Positions 11,328-24,202 are shown, numbered from the stretch's first letter. The stretch: 47,113 nt of DNA from Parachlorella kessleri (GCA_001598975.1 BBXU01002139.1:1-47113), one strand, 5' to 3'. Translations and numbers: made by a program. The notes: generated from the letters alone by a model not told the origin.

Positions 11328-13253
11328 TTAAAGTTTGACAGGCCTCAGTGTCATTCTAGCCAAGACCAACATGGCAACCGTGAAGCAGCCCTCCAGGATC
11401 CCAGAAGGCGAGTGCACAGCTGCCGCGCTGCCAGCCGCCGCGCCGACACTGGCCCCGGCCGCAAACAAGCCAGCTAGCCGCCAGTCAATGTTGCCTAGCC
11501 TGCATATACGAGCACAAACGCCTTTCAGAGCATGAAATTGCCACCAACCAACCATAGTTGCTGCACATGTCCTACGCATCCCCTGTACTAACATGAAATG
11601 GTACAGCTTCAAACCAAGCTGGGGGCCCACAAGCGCATGCCGGGCAAGCCATTGTCAGTTGCAGAGCCAGGAGCTAGCAACGAAAGCATACCTGTGGTGC
11701 TGCAGCATGCCTACTGCTGTGGGCGGGATCATGGCCAGCAGCGTGGTCCCCAGGACTGTGGCCTGGGCCCAGGGCATCAACAGCGCCACCAGCGGGGTTG
11801 CTGCAGGGGTCAGCAGGGTCCGGCACAGTAACTAATGGCGCATGCCGGCCCGGTGATGGTCCATGTCTACCCGACAACTCAGGCCCACATCAGAAAGTCC
11901 GGCCAAAGGTTTGGGGCTCAGAACACTGGCAGCTTACCTACAGTTCCGCCTCCGATGCCTAGCAGGCCCGATGTGAAGCCCGCCGCCCCGCCAGCTGCAG
12001 CCAAGCCTGCTACAACACGCCCGTCCGGCGCCTGCTGCCACAGCCGATGCACCCAGCCAATTAAGCTGGGTGCCCCCTGACCCTCCGCAGCCTGTGGCCC
12101 GATCTCTGGAGCTGCAGCTAGACCGGGTGCTGCTACTGACACAGCCACATGATCATCAGTAAGGCTGCCTTGCAAACTTGCAGCTGAGATGTCGAGGCTG
12201 CCTCCCTTTGCCGGGTCTCCTTCCGGTAGCGGCTGCTCTGCAGGCTGCTGTGTGCTGAACAGCCAGCTCTTCAAGGGAATAAGCGGGGCAGCCGCAAGCA
12301 GGAAGTAGCCTAACAGCCGCTTGAGCGCAGCACAGTCGAGCCGAGATGTTAGTCGAGCTCCCAGGGGCGCCAGCGCAATGGCAGGCAGGGTGATAGCAAG
12401 CGAGGCTACCGGGTCTATGCAGCCGCTGGCACTGAAGGTCGCAGTGGAGGTCAGCGCTGTGCTCAGCACAGCGGCTAGCGAGGTGCCAGCAATGACCCTG
12501 CAAGGCAGAGGCAGAATATTCTCGAAGTAGCGAATTCTCCACCGCAGATGCCTCCCCAGCTTATTATACCGCAACCACTGGCTATGCAGCCACCGCTCCT
12601 TGGGCTTACAATACCAGCAAGGGGCAAGGCTCAGGAGGTCACTTGGGTGCTGCAAATCGGGTCCCACCGCAGGTGTACTGAATGTGCTTCTTTACAGTAT
12701 GAACTCCTCGCTTGGCTTGTTCACCTCTGAGGTATGCCCGGGCTGCCCCTGGAGATGAGGGGTGCGATGACGGCTGCCCCTCCGGATCCTGACAGGCACA
12801 CTGCCAGCACAAGATCAGGCCGTGCTGGCAGTGACCCTTGCCACTAACCGCCGTGCAAAGACCGGTTGATGCATGTATCTAGGCAAGGCTTTGTTGTTCA
12901 GCGGTGCATGCAGACACGGGGAGCAGACGCGCGTCAGCCACCCACCCACCTGCCACGCTGCCAAAAATGCCTGCAAGGGCAGCAACTGGCAAGGACAGCC
13001 GGTTTGCGTTTGCAATGTCTCCTGCACTGACGCCCGCTCGCCAGGCAGATGTTGCAACCCTCGCTGCTTCCGCTACGTGCCCAGCCTGGGCAAGGGTTCC
13101 TGCCGCCGGCACTGCTGCTGCTGCTGCACCCTGTGTCGCCGTAATTGCAGGGTTGGCAGCCGCGGGTTCCACGCTTGACAGTGTCTTCGCTGTCTGTCTC
13201 GGTATGCTGCCAGCAGCCTGCAGGAAGGCCTTGGCCCGCCTTCCAGCCAACAT
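11328..13253 (-). CDS. TauE/SafE-family membrane transporter with organelle-type leader
   Basis: Exons 12950-13253, 12725-12788, 11938-12497, 11692-11800 and 11328-11499 on the minus strand join in phase to give 402 residues, ending in TAA. An Ala/Arg/Ser-rich leader of about 85 residues precedes two homologous halves of membrane helices. Half one has GSGGAAVIAPLISRG and AGTSLAAVLSTALT; half two has GLLGIGGGTVATPLVALL and LGTTLLAMIPPTAV. Paired GxGGGxxxxP motifs are the hallmark of the TauE/SafE (DUF81) permeases, linked to export of sulfoacetate, sulfite and other anions. A hydrophilic linker of about 90 residues separates the halves. The leader suggests a mitochondrial or plastid membrane, but location and substrate are inference. 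The gene lies head to head with eEF3 across 636 bases. Confidence 0.88.
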
Positions 13254-13889
13254 GCTGGCTGTTGCTCATTTGTTAGCCCAGCCGGCCCGCTGCGTTAGTA
13301 GGCCTTTCAAATAGCAGGCAGTGCACCTGTTAACAATTACTAGAAGGCTGTCTTTGTCGAAAGGGCAGCGTTTAACGCACAGAGTTAGGGTTGTCGGAGG
13401 GTTGCTAAAAGTCAGCCATGACTGGCATGTCCCACATGTCGCCAATAAGCCGACCACAGAGAGATAGAGCGTTTATCACGTCAAAATGGTTAATAAATAC
13501 GTCTTCTGCAACGCTTTCAAACAAAAACGTGGATGAGTCAGCGGTGGCATAAGCGCGCTGACGACTCAGGGGTGAGGGGGCGGCCAAAAAGCGACGGCGC
13601 TCCAATACTGGTCCTTTTCGTCAAGACACGCTGCTGTTTACGTTCAGCCGTTGCTGGCAAGTAATACCTCCCACTTCTTCTTGGCTTAGTGAGGTCAACA
13701 AGGCGGCTTGAAACAGGTAAAAATGTCACTGCTTGTAACATATGTACTTTGTTGCAATCCGTTGTTGCTCCCCTGACTGGCGGCTGATTGCAGTGGCCCA
13801 TGACGCGGCGGCTTCCTATGGGCTTGCCTGATAATAGTTCAGCCTAGTCCTCAATGTTGTCTATCTCTCCTGTGCAGCTGACAGTCGTT
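13254..13889. promoter_or_regulatory. Divergent promoter region TauE/SafE - eEF3, with 3' part of an eEF3 5'-UTR intron
   Basis: This stretch lies between two diverging start codons. A strong acceptor (tctctcctgtgcag) ends at 13877, just 12 bases before the eEF3 ATG, so the eEF3 5' UTR is probably spliced; its donor is not determined. No other element is recognised. Confidence 0.5.
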
Positions 13890-16800
13890 ATGACGCAGCC
13901 AGCCAGCAACAAGCCAGCAGCCCAAAAGGCAGCTGCAGGCGGCATCCGACTCGTACGCGGTTTCAAGAAGCCGGAGGCAGCCTCACCAGATGGCAAGATG
14001 GCAAGGCTGAGCTTGGACGGTGCAAGCAACGGCAAGGCAGCAGCTGTAGCAGCAGCCCCCGTGCTCACGGCCGAGCAGCAGTGGAACAAGGTGCTGGAAG
14101 CGCACGGGTCCGACCGTGAGGCAGCAGCAGCAGCTCTGGTGCAGCAGCTGGCAGCATGCGACCCCAACGCTCCAAGCGCTGTGGCTGGTCTCGTTAAGGC
14201 GGCAGGCGCAGGGGCGCTGCTCGATTATGGCCTGCTAGACCGCATCCAGCAGGGCCTGACCTCAGAGGACGCCATGCCGCTTGACAGGGCATCCGCCCTG
14301 CATGCCTATGCCGCGCTCTGTAAGGAGGCAGGCAGGGGAGTGGAGCCGTTCCTGCTGCCGCTGTTGCCAGCAGTTCTGGACCGATGTGCCGACCGGGTGG
14401 GTGCCGGGTGTGGCTTGCTCACTTGGGGTTGCGCATCAGGCTGGGTTGCTGCAAGGGCGGGTGGTTTCCAGTCAAGGCGCTGGCTTGTGCATTGGACGCA
14501 GCTGGAGCTGTTTCTCTATCTTTCCCAGTCGTTTGTTGGTCTACCACATTCTGGCAGGGCTGGAATTGAGCAGGTGGGAGGGCTCTGGCAATGGCTCATT
14601 TACGCATGTCTTTGTGGCAGGCGTCCTCGGTGTGTGAGGCGGCCAACGCAGCAGCCAAAGCGCTCATTGCCGCGCTCAACCCCTACGCTGCCCGCGTGGC
14701 GGTCGAGCTGCTGCTGGAGGCCATAAGTGGCGTGCAGCGGTGGCAGAAGCAAGCGGCAGCGCTGACAAGCCTGGCTGCGCTGGCCAGGCGGGCGCAGACG
14801 CAGGTGTCACACCTTACACTGGACATTGTGCCGCGGCTTTCAGGTGTGAGGCGCAATGCTGGGTGACTCAGGGCTTGGTGGTGCGGCTGCTGCCTGGCGG
14901 TATGCATGGGCACCACCTGTTCCCAAACATGCCTTCTGCAAGCTGCCTGCTGCAAGCTGGAGAGGTGCCCATTGCAACGTATTTATTGTGGCTCGCATAC
15001 ACCACCCTGCTCACAGTTTCTTCCCTTCCTCTCCTCCCTTCGCCCTGCCATATAAAGAGCTACAGGGTGCTGTTTTTGTGCCCCACCTGTGTCTCCCCTG
15101 TCCGGCATGTGTCAGACCTGCCGCTCCAGTCTATGCCTCCTGCCTGCCTACAGATCTCATGCTGCACGCACGCGGCGAGGTGTCGTCGGCTGCTGCCGAC
15201 GCTACCTTGGCTACCTGCCTGACTGTGGGCAACCGTGATCTAGAGCCACACATCCCTGCCATTGTGGGCTGCATCGCTAAGGCGGACCAGGTCCCGGACG
15301 TGATCGGCAAGCTGTCAGCCACGACGTTCGTGCAGGTGATTAAAATTTGCAGTCGGGTTCCCAACTGGTTCACGGGTGGCAGGCCTGGCGTAGGATGTTG
15401 TAAGGTTGCTATTTCCGGGCGGTTGCTGTGGTACCTTTATGTCTGGAATTGCCTAGGCAGATGGACCGCTCAAGCACTTGGTCATAGGTCCTTCCCCTTC
15501 TCTGTGTCGTCACCTGCACTTAGCAACGAAGGGATCTGCGACGGTCTGCTGCAGACCATCGAGGATGGTGCCCTGGGTGTGATGGTGCCCCTGCTGACCC
15601 GCGCGCTGAGGGAGCGGTCAACCACAGTCAGGCGGCGGGCCACCATCATCGTGGAGAACATGTGCAAGCTGGTGCGCCGAGAGCTTGGCTTGGGCGGGCT
15701 TGTGTACCCTCCTTGTTTGCTGCAGCATGCCAGGGCCCGAAGACCAGTTATTATGCCGCGAAATTTTTGCGGCTTGTATGGGATGCAGGGTCATATTGCT
15801 TTTCTGCCGCTGTACTGTGCACGGGCTTTGCAAGTGCTTGCCCTCAACGTTCTGTTAGCCTTTGGTCCAGAGCGCGGGTGGATTGTGCTGGCTTGGTTCC
15901 ATCGGCCAGCCTTGAAGTGTCTCTAATAGCTGTTTGGCATCTTTAATACCTGTGCTGCGCAGGTGCGGAACCCCGAGGACGCCCACCCCTTCCTGCCGCT
16001 GCTCATCCCCGCCCTGGCCAAGGTCTCTGAGGAGGCAGCTGATCCTGAGCTGCGCGAGGTCGCCGGCAGGGCGCACTCCCTGCTCGTGTCCATCAAGGAC
16101 GCCGACGACAAGCAGCAGCAGGAGCATGCAGCCCACCCCACAGACACCGCTGCCTGCCTGGCAGCGCTGAAGAAGGCAGTTCAGGCGGAGGCGGCCTCTG
16201 GCAACCCCCACGCCAGCGCCGCGGCAGCGGCCGCCGGTGGCGGCCGTGCCGCGGAGGCGGTGCTGTCGCACGTGGCGGCCGTGGCCTCGGCGCTGGTGGC
16301 CTGTCATGTGTATGGCACGCGCAGCTGGGAGGCGAGCACGGTGCCGTACCTTGAGCAGCTGCTGGGCGGGCACGCGGCGGCCGCGGCGGTGGGCCATGCG
16401 CTGCAGCGCTGGGCGGCGGATCAGTGTGGCGTGGCGGACGCCGACGAGGAGGAGGATGCAGGTGGGTTGGCTGGACACCAGCAGCTTGCTTGTCTGCCAG
16501 TAAGGGTGCAAGCTGCGGAGCATGTTCAGTGGTGAGGGGTGGTTGGACTCGGAAACCCCACCATAGAGAAGAAGGTATGAGTGCCGGGATGCACTCTGCT
16601 GTTCCTTCAGCTCTGCTGCGCGCACGCTGCTTGTGATACTGGCGACTTAGGCCACAGTGATAGTTCACCCCTCATCCCCCTGGCCTTCTCTTTAATGCAG
16701 AGAATGAGCTGTGTAACTGCGAGTTCAGCCTGGCATACGGCGGCAAGATCCTGCTGCAGGATGCGCGGCTGCGCCTGGTGCGTGGCAGGCGCTATGGCCT

Positions 16801-19800
16801 CTGCGGCGCCAACGGCGTGGGCAAGGTGGGTGTCGCTGGCTAGCAAGTTCTTGGCCGCTCTTCTCGGGCTGCACAGCCAGCCAGGCCGCTCGCGCTGTGT
16901 GCAACACAGGTAGCTTTCGAAGCATGCCAGCCAGTCAACTTTGCAGTGCTGGTGCAGTCCTGCGGGCATACTTGTATGTGTTGTTGCCAAGTATGGGGTG
17001 GGAATGCCCACCGCGCACACTGCCGTCTTCTCCTGGGTGCAGTCGACCCTGATGAAGGCTATCTCCAAGGGCCAGCTGGACGGCTTCCCCCCCAAGGAGG
17101 TGCTGCGCACCGTGTACGTTGCCCACGACATTGACGCCAGCGAGAGCCAGGTGGGTGCAGGGGGGCAGAAAGCCTGGTCACAGTGAAAGTTTGCCGCTCA
17201 GCCAGCGTTCCCACATGTTTCTAGTGGAGCTGCCATCCAGGGCGGCGGTATGTACTTGGGCACTCATCTCATCATTAATCGGGCCTGCCGGGGAGACATT
17301 CCTATTGTGACCATTACCCTCACACAGACGCACTATCAACTGAGTACCCACCCAGATTACTCAACCCTCCGGCCCCGGTGCAGGTGTCTGCCGTGGACTT
17401 TGTGTTTGAGGACTCGGTGGTCCAGGAGGCCACCGCCCCCAGCCGCGAGGAGGTGGTGGCCATGCTGGGCAGCGTGGGCTTCACGCCCGCCCTGCAGAAC
17501 ACCCCCATCGCCTCGCTGTCGGGCGGCTGGAAGATGAAGCTGGCGCTGGGTGAGTCTCTCCCTGGCTGCGTGTGTTGAGCAAATGCTCTGCCGTGCCGTG
17601 GAACAAAGTACAGCTGCCTGTGCCGTGAAGCTGTATCGACCCTTGCCGGGGAGCCCCCTTGGAGGCTTTGGTGGTAGGAGAAGCGAGCTGGAATACGGGG
17701 CTGCGACGGCCGTCTCTGGATAACATGGTGTCATTGCGTTGGCATGAAAGTGAAGCATGGTGCCTGTGGCCTGCCATTGAAGGTGGGTCCTCCCTCTGCG
17801 CCTCCTCTCCCTCCTCACCTCCTGCCCTGCTCCTGCTGTGCAGCGCGCGCTATGCTCATGCGTGCCGATGTTCTGCTGCTGGACGAGCCTACCAACCACC
17901 TTGACACCACCAACGTGGCCTGGCTGGAGAGCTACCTCAACTCAATGCCGGTCAGTGCCATGGCGGCCACATGCCCCGCTTGTTGTCGGCAAAGAAATCT
18001 GGGGCAGGCGGGCTTTTTCAAGTCATGGGTGCCGCTGTCCCTTCGTCGGTGTTGGTGCTCCAGCAGCCTGTTGTGGGGCGTGTTGCAGCTCTTGACTGGG
18101 CAGCTGGGAGGGTGGGGTACGGGTGCGGATCCATGCACATCCCTTGTTAGCCATTCTGTCCTTATTCTGTCCTTATGCTGACAAGCTTTCTGGCATTCCC
18201 AAGCCAAGGACCCAACTTTGTATGCCGGTGCTGCAGGACGTGTCGTCCATGATTGTGTCCCACGACTCTGGGTTCCTGGACAATGTCTGCACAGACATTA
18301 TCGACTACGCCAACAGGAAGCTCACACTCTACAAGGTGCGGGGGCGGCCAAGAGGGCGGCCATGCCTGGCTCCCATCCCTGCGTGCTGCAAGCCTCTGGG
18401 GAACAACTTGCAACTAGCTTGGGGCTGACTTTGAAGCCCGGCTTGCAGGATGTTCCTGCAATGACAAGTGAGAGTCAATTTGGTGAAGCAGCAGTACCTG
18501 AACCCGACCTTGTTCCTTGTATTGCTGGGTAAGGGAAGGTTTGTATGACGTCGGCACTGGCAGACAGGCTAGGTATTGCAGCCCATCATGCCAAGTATTT
18601 GCCTGCTCTGCAGGGCAACCTGTCTGAGTTTGTCAAGGCCAAGCCTGAGGCCAAGGCGTACTACGAGCTGTCGGCCGCCATCACCAAGTTCAAGTTCCCC
18701 GACCCCGGCTACCTGGACGGCATCAAGGGCAAGAGCCAGTCCATTGTGCGCTTGACGGGAGCCAGCTACGCATACCCGGGGGCGCCGAAGCAGCAGGTGC
18801 GGGCATGCTGGTGGGAACTGTTAACGAGTGGTGTGGGGTGAGGCGCAGGGACAGTAGTCCTGCTGTGCAGTGTTGCCATGCTGGCTCCAGCAGAGCAGGC
18901 TGGGATGCACCTCAGACTATCTTCACGGTGTGGGAGCCAGTTCTGTCTCAGCCTCTGCTTGACCCATCAGGCTGCCTAGCGGCCCGCAGCAATGGGGACT
19001 GATCCCTCCGCACATCTTTATGCCTCTGCAGCTGATGGACGTCAGCTTGCGGTGCGGCCTGGGTGCCAGGGTGGCGGTGCTGGGAGCCAACGGGGCGGGC
19101 AAGTCCACCCTCATCAAGATGATCACAGGTGGGCCTGCCATGGCTGGGGAGTCCTGGTTTGCGTTTTGCCATTGTTGACTCCGTGTGGGTCGCCTTTCTT
19201 GGGCATGTCTGGGTTCTGATACGGTGCCGATCAGGAGCGCGGAAGGGCACCAAGCGCGTTGAGCCTGTGCCCTGCTACCCCCCGCTATCATGTCTTACCT
19301 CCCATGGTTCTCATCGTGGCTGCCCGCAGGCGAGACTGAGCCCACTAGCGGCAATGTGTGGCGGCACCCCAACCTGCGTGTGGCCTACGTCGCGCAGCAT
19401 GCCTTCCACCATGTGGAGCTTCACCTCAACTCCACCCCCGCGGAGTACATCTGGTGGCGCTACGGCGCCGGCGAGGACAGGGAGGCGGCGGCCAAGGTCA
19501 CACGCAAGGTGCGGCGGGGCAAGCTAGGGCTTACTGGCTGCGGGGTAGCGGGGCTGGGTGTGGCACCTGGGAACCGGCCCTCCACTGGACTGTGCCACTC
19601 TGCAGCGTTCAGGAGCGTGTGCACTGATTACCCAGAGGCTACTGCTGGGGGCACTGTGGCACGAGCTGGGGGTAGTGCCGCCCCCCCCAACCTGCTGGCG
19701 TGTGTGCTGATGCTGCAGATGACCGAGGCTGAGCTGGCGGAGCGAGACGGCGCGATTGCTGCGGGCAAGCGTGTGGTGGACTACCTCAACTCGCGCCGCA

Positions 19801-22117
19801 AAGCTGGCAAGGGCTTTGAGTATGAGGTGGGACCCTGCCTGCCTGCCTGCCGCTCTGGACCCGCTGTCGCTCCGCCCGCTCTCTACTCACGTGCTGGAGC
19901 TGCTTCGCTGCCTGCTTGTTGCAAGCCGTGGCGCACAGCGGGCAGCCTGCGACAAGATCACGTCCACCCAGCCGCACTTTGCTTGTGATAGGTGTGGGTC
20001 CTGCCTTGCTCTTATAACTTCCTGCAGCAGTTGCTGAGCCCCCCTTCCCCCCCTCTCTCCGCAGGTTGTCTGGGTGGGCCAGCAGAACCACCCGCGCAAC
20101 AACAGCTGGCTGCCGCGCGAGGCGCTGGTGGACATGGGCGTGGGCAAGATGTGCGCTGACCTGGACGCCAGGCTGGCGGGGCTCATGAAGTATCGCCCGC
20201 TGTCCACGCCGGCGGTCATGCAGCACCTGGCAGACTTTGGGCTGCCCGAGGACACCGCGGCGCACACAGCCATCAAGGGCCTGTCGGGCGGGCAGAAGGT
20301 GAGCCCGGGGGGGAGGTGACACAGCAGTGGTTGAGTCACTGGGGTGGGGGTTGCCAGGGCGAGAGTGGGGCTCCTTCCGCCAGGCGGCGCTGCAATGGAT
20401 GGGGTTGGCGCATCCTGGCTTGCAGGTTTAGGAGGCAGCAGCACGCCACCGGTCGGACTGTGAAGGCCACTCGCTTCTCTCGTGAGGGTTGTCTAGGGGT
20501 GGTTGACCTTGCTATAGTTGGTGGTGTTGCCTTCCAGCGGCTGCTAAAAAGCTCAATAAACCGCCTGGCTGTTCCACTGTTCTGTGCAGGTCAAGCTCGT
20601 GCTTGCGGGCGCCATGTGGAGCCAGCCGCACTTGCTGGTGCTGGACGAGCCCACCAACTACCTGGACAGGGAGTCTCTAGGAGGGCTGGCAGCAGCCATC
20701 AACGACTTCCAGGGCGGAGTCATCATGATCAGCCACAACACAGGTGGGGCGCAGCGGATTGTGCCCGATTGCGCACTGCTGCTGTCGGATGTTTGTTGGT
20801 GCCCTTGCGTCTGAGGTGCATCACACGGCCGCCCATTTGAAGCAGGGGAAGCTCCTTTGTCTGTGCCTACACTTCCTACCAGACATCTGACAAAGCATGG
20901 CCTGACTTCCTCGCCTGTTTGCTGCCCCGCCGTGCGCAGAGTTCTGGTCTGCGCTGACCAACGAGCAGTGGCTGGTTGAGAACCACAAGGTGAAGGTGAC
21001 TAAGCTGCCGGGGCTGCCAGCCAACGCCTCCACTGCCAGCCTGGCATCCATGGTCAGCTCGGCCAGTGTGGCAAGCCTGGCCAGCCTGGGCGGGGCGGGC
21101 ACCGAGGGCAGCGAGGCAGCACAGGGTGAGCGGGCTTGGGAGGGCAAGCTTTTCTGTTGTTGTTGGGCAGGACATATTTATTGCTCTGTCAGAAGTAGTG
21201 ATTCAGCAAGTCTTGCTAGGGGGCTGGGGACAAGCTGTGCTGAATGCCTGGCTAGGTCTGTCTCTCGTTGCATGTGAAGGCATGGGCTGGTGGCTTTTAA
21301 TCCCGACTTGCACATCTCAGCGCAGTGTGTAAGCATCCCTCCCTCCCACGCACTGCCAGCTGGCGCAACTGATGCTGGCACCTGTCTGTGCACTGATTGG
21401 CCTGGGTACGGGCCAGCAAGTGAGTAGCGTCGCATGTTGGTTGCGCAGATGATGACGATGAGGAACTGGATGAGGAGGCGCTGGCAGAGAAGCAGCGCAA
21501 AAAGGTGCGCGGCACGGGTGGAGGGAGGCGCCAATCATTCTTTGTCCTTGCCTGTTCCTCATCTTGATGGGTGCCTTGTCGATGCCAAATGACAGCTTGG
21601 TTCTGTGCTTAGTTCGCTTTGAGTTTGGGCCCTGGTGGGGGGTGCTTTCAAGCCGTGCCGGTCAGGTGTGCCTCCTCCCTCCAGCAACGCAGAGCCTCCC
21701 TGCACTGCGTCATGGCTGGTTGGGCAAGGGCTGTGCCTGCCGCTGCGTGCAGGAGGACAAGCTCCGGCGGGCCGCAGAGAAGGCTGCCAAGATTGAGGCG
21801 AAGAAGAAGCTCAAGTGAGTTTTAGCCGGCGTCAGGCGTGCGAGCATGTGTCTGGCAAGGCTGGATGCAAGCAATGAGCTGTGTGCCTGCCGTAAGTCCG
21901 GCCAGGTCCAAGGAAGCGTGGGTGCCTTGTAGTTTAATGCCTGTTCCTGGGCTTTGGGAGCTGCCGACGTGGCACATTGGGTCGTCCCGTGCCTGTGAGG
22001 GCCCTCGTCAGCGCCTGGAGTCTCTGTGCTGCCTATTACTGCTAGGCCATTGCCGCCTACCTGTTTGCTAAGCAGCAGTGTGCCTGTGTGTGTCATAGGT
22101 ACGCCCGGCGCTTCTAA
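13890..22117 (+). CDS. eEF3: Translation elongation factor eEF3
   Basis: Twenty exons join in phase to give 1,136 residues: 13890-14396, 14621-14843, 15154-15335, 15555-15671, 15963-16461, 16701-16825, 17043-17150, 17384-17549, 17844-17950, 18237-18335, 18614-18796, 19032-19128, 19330-19508, 19719-19826, 20065-20298, 20590-20743, 20940-21125, 21449-21504, 21753-21814, 22099-22117. HEAT repeats (IMVPLL-type wording, here [14 protein letters not shown]) fill the first 400 or so residues. ABC1 has [20 protein letters not shown] and [14 protein letters not shown]2 has [20 protein letters not shown] and [11 protein letters not shown] short chromodomain-like insert lies between the ABC2 Walker A and signature ([20 protein letters not shown]). 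The end is Lys-rich ([17 protein letters not shown]). eEF3 is the ATPase that acts on the ribosomal E site during translocation in fungi and is known from some algae. An upstream in-frame ATG at 13854 precedes the apparent acceptor and is less likely. Confidence 0.95.
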
Positions 22118-22683
22118 AGCATAGCCGCAGCAGGAGGGTGCCGAGACGTGCAGGACAATCCGTGCGATGGCATGTTTGGCTGGGATGTTTGGTAGCGATG
22201 CAGGTGAACAGCAATACGCTCGCCAGATAGATTAACGTACGCCTTTGCTCTGTTATTCTGTTTCTGCAATGCCTACCAATTCTTCGTCTATGCCTGGCTT
22301 GACAGGGCTTAGCAGATGCCTTTTGTACACACCTCGGCTTTTGTCTGCAGCTGGGAGTTGCTTCGCATGGATTTCATTGGCGGTGGTCATGGCTGGCTGT
22401 ATGGCCACGGCGCACCTGGTACTTTCTCGATAATTGTGGTAGGACGCCCTGGCATGTCATAGCTCAATGACAGCGCTTCTGTATGGGGCTTGCGTTGAAA
22501 TCTCAATATCACACAGTTCAGCTTTTGTAAGGGCAGCGAAAGTGTGGGAAGCTAATGACGCCAGTTCTAACCCGGTTCTAACCTCGGGCCGATGCAGCTG
22601 GCCCCCGAGAAACTGCTGTCTCACCTCTTGCTGTCCATGCATCCCACTTAACAACACTCCTATCTGGGCTGCCTTTTTAAGGC
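22118..22683. other. Convergent intergenic region eEF3 / DUF6737-like
   Basis: These 566 bases hold the two facing 3' UTRs. A TGTAA at about 22526 could be the plus-strand poly(A) signal. Nothing else is recognised. Confidence 0.4.
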
Positions 22684-23262
22684 TCAGAGCACTTCTCCTG
22701 ATGATGCCTGCTGTCTTTGTTGGTCATTGACCGTCTCTGCATACTCCCGGAACTGAGCTGGGTAGACGCCAAGGAACAGATACCACCAGGCCATCACCGG
22801 CAGGGCGCTGGCCGCTGTCCAGGCAGTGGAGCCACCGCTGATGGCCCACACACCTGCTACAACTGCCGTGCCGGAGCTCAAAATGGACCAGGGCTGGCAC
22901 CAAGCAGGTTTGTAGGCCCACACATTTGTCTCCAGCTCTTGCACGTCAAGGCGCTGCGGCGGCAGCTGGTCAGGGAACTTCCCAGACGTGGCAGAGGAGT
23001 CCTGAAAGGAAAGCAAGGAACAGTAGTGATAAGCACTGCCCTGCACGGCTTGTTATTCCTAGGGTGTGGTGGGCGCCGTCATAACACCAGTGCCCAGTGT
23101 CTGGACTCAGACCTTGCCGCTAAGCGCCTTGGGTCTTGCGTGGAGCCGGCGTCTATTTATCAAGCTTGACCAACAGGCGCCTGTATTGTGGCTGTAGCTC
23201 TTTGCGCTGTATCTCGGCTTCCCTACATGGCGCTGGACATGGTTAAGATGTGCACAGGGCAT
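22684..23262 (-). CDS. DUF6737-like small membrane protein with plastid-type transit peptide
   Basis: Two minus-strand exons, 23113-23262 and 22684-23001, join in phase 0 to give 155 residues. Exon 1 starts MPCAHLNHVQRHVGKPRYSA and is rich in Ser, Arg, His and Lys without acids, typical of a chloroplast transit peptide. Exon 2 carries the conserved core: WAYKPAWCQPWSILSSGT, a first hydrophobic helix, then a Trp-containing turn and a second helix ending WWYLFLGVYPAQF. This KPxWCQPWSI...P..AWW..F pattern matches my memory of the DUF6737 family of cyanobacteria and plastids, whose function is unknown. Two membrane helices are likely, probably in a plastid membrane. Exon 1 is too short to stand out as an ORF; it was found by extending the frame upstream of the donor AAG|gtctga. 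Confidence 0.7.
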
Positions 23263-24202
23263 TAGAGTCCAAACTGCCACAACTTCATCAGAAGACGTAA
23301 GTAACTACATGGACCAAAACCAGTCGACCACCTTGTAGCCCGGGTGGAGGGGTGTAGTCATGTATGGCGGAGTGCTGGGACTCAAGATCCACATGTGGCC
23401 ACAGCAAAATTACATCATACGTCGCTTAGAAGGTCCGGGTTTTGGGAGCACTGGCAGCAAGGAACCCTGGTGTGGCCGCCACCGCCGCCGCCGTGCCAAC
23501 CTTCCTCAGCAGGAGGGAGCAAGACTAGTATTCAATGGTCCGGAGCAACGCCTCTAAGGAGCCTATTGACCTACCAGCACTTGTCGGTGATTAGGTACAG
23601 AGCAACCCTAGACCACAGTGAGGTATTGGAAAGGCGGGCCTTGTTGACAAGGACTCCTGGAGATTCCCCGCTGCAGGAGGTGATTACAATTGTAGCCAGC
23701 ACAGGGCATACATACTTGCTGTTTACTGAGAACCGGATGATGTAGACAGGCATACCAAAAGCCGAAAAAAATTGTGGCAAAAATTCAAGCTGCGGAAAAT
23801 GACAGGGTAGTGAAAGCAGAGCACCAGAAGGAGGCAGCCGGCTGCAGAAGGAGCAAACACAGCAGTAGCTGTCGTGCCCTTGTACTAGTGTTGGGCAAAT
23901 ACCATACAAGCAAGAATCGTGACCAGACAAGAGTCATAATAAGCCTTCGCTACAAAGAAGTACGACGCCATCCACATACAAGTTTGTTACTCAATTCACA
24001 GGTAGGTAGTGAGGTGCATGTTGGTCACAGGTAACACGCCCGTCAGCCTGCTACTGGCAATACATGTGCCTCAAAACCGAGCCCTAGCGGCCAGGAGCCT
24101 ACCAAGTACTCTGCACCACTCGTCTGGCCGGAGACACAACATCATGAGTCTGCCTATTACCACACCTACTACGGCAGCTCTCTGTCACAACCTCCTTCAA
24201 AC
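23263..24202. other. Intergenic region upstream of DUF6737-like gene
   Basis: These 940 bases contain the promoter of the DUF6737-like gene and the 3' UTR of the next minus-strand gene. A short CCG-rich run lies near 23478-23497 and an A-rich patch near 23764-23783. The minus ORF 23571-23930 has no support. Confidence 0.4.

Noticed and set aside
13854..13889. An upstream in-frame ATG for eEF3
   Set aside because: It lies before a strong splice acceptor (tgtgcag, ending 13877), so it is probably intronic.
14856..15926. A 356-codon plus-strand ORF
   Set aside because: It is in frame with two eEF3 exons but reads through conserved splice junctions; homology requires the introns to be removed.
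23571..23930. A minus-strand ORF of 119 codons
   Set aside because: No family match and no splice phases linking it to either neighbour.
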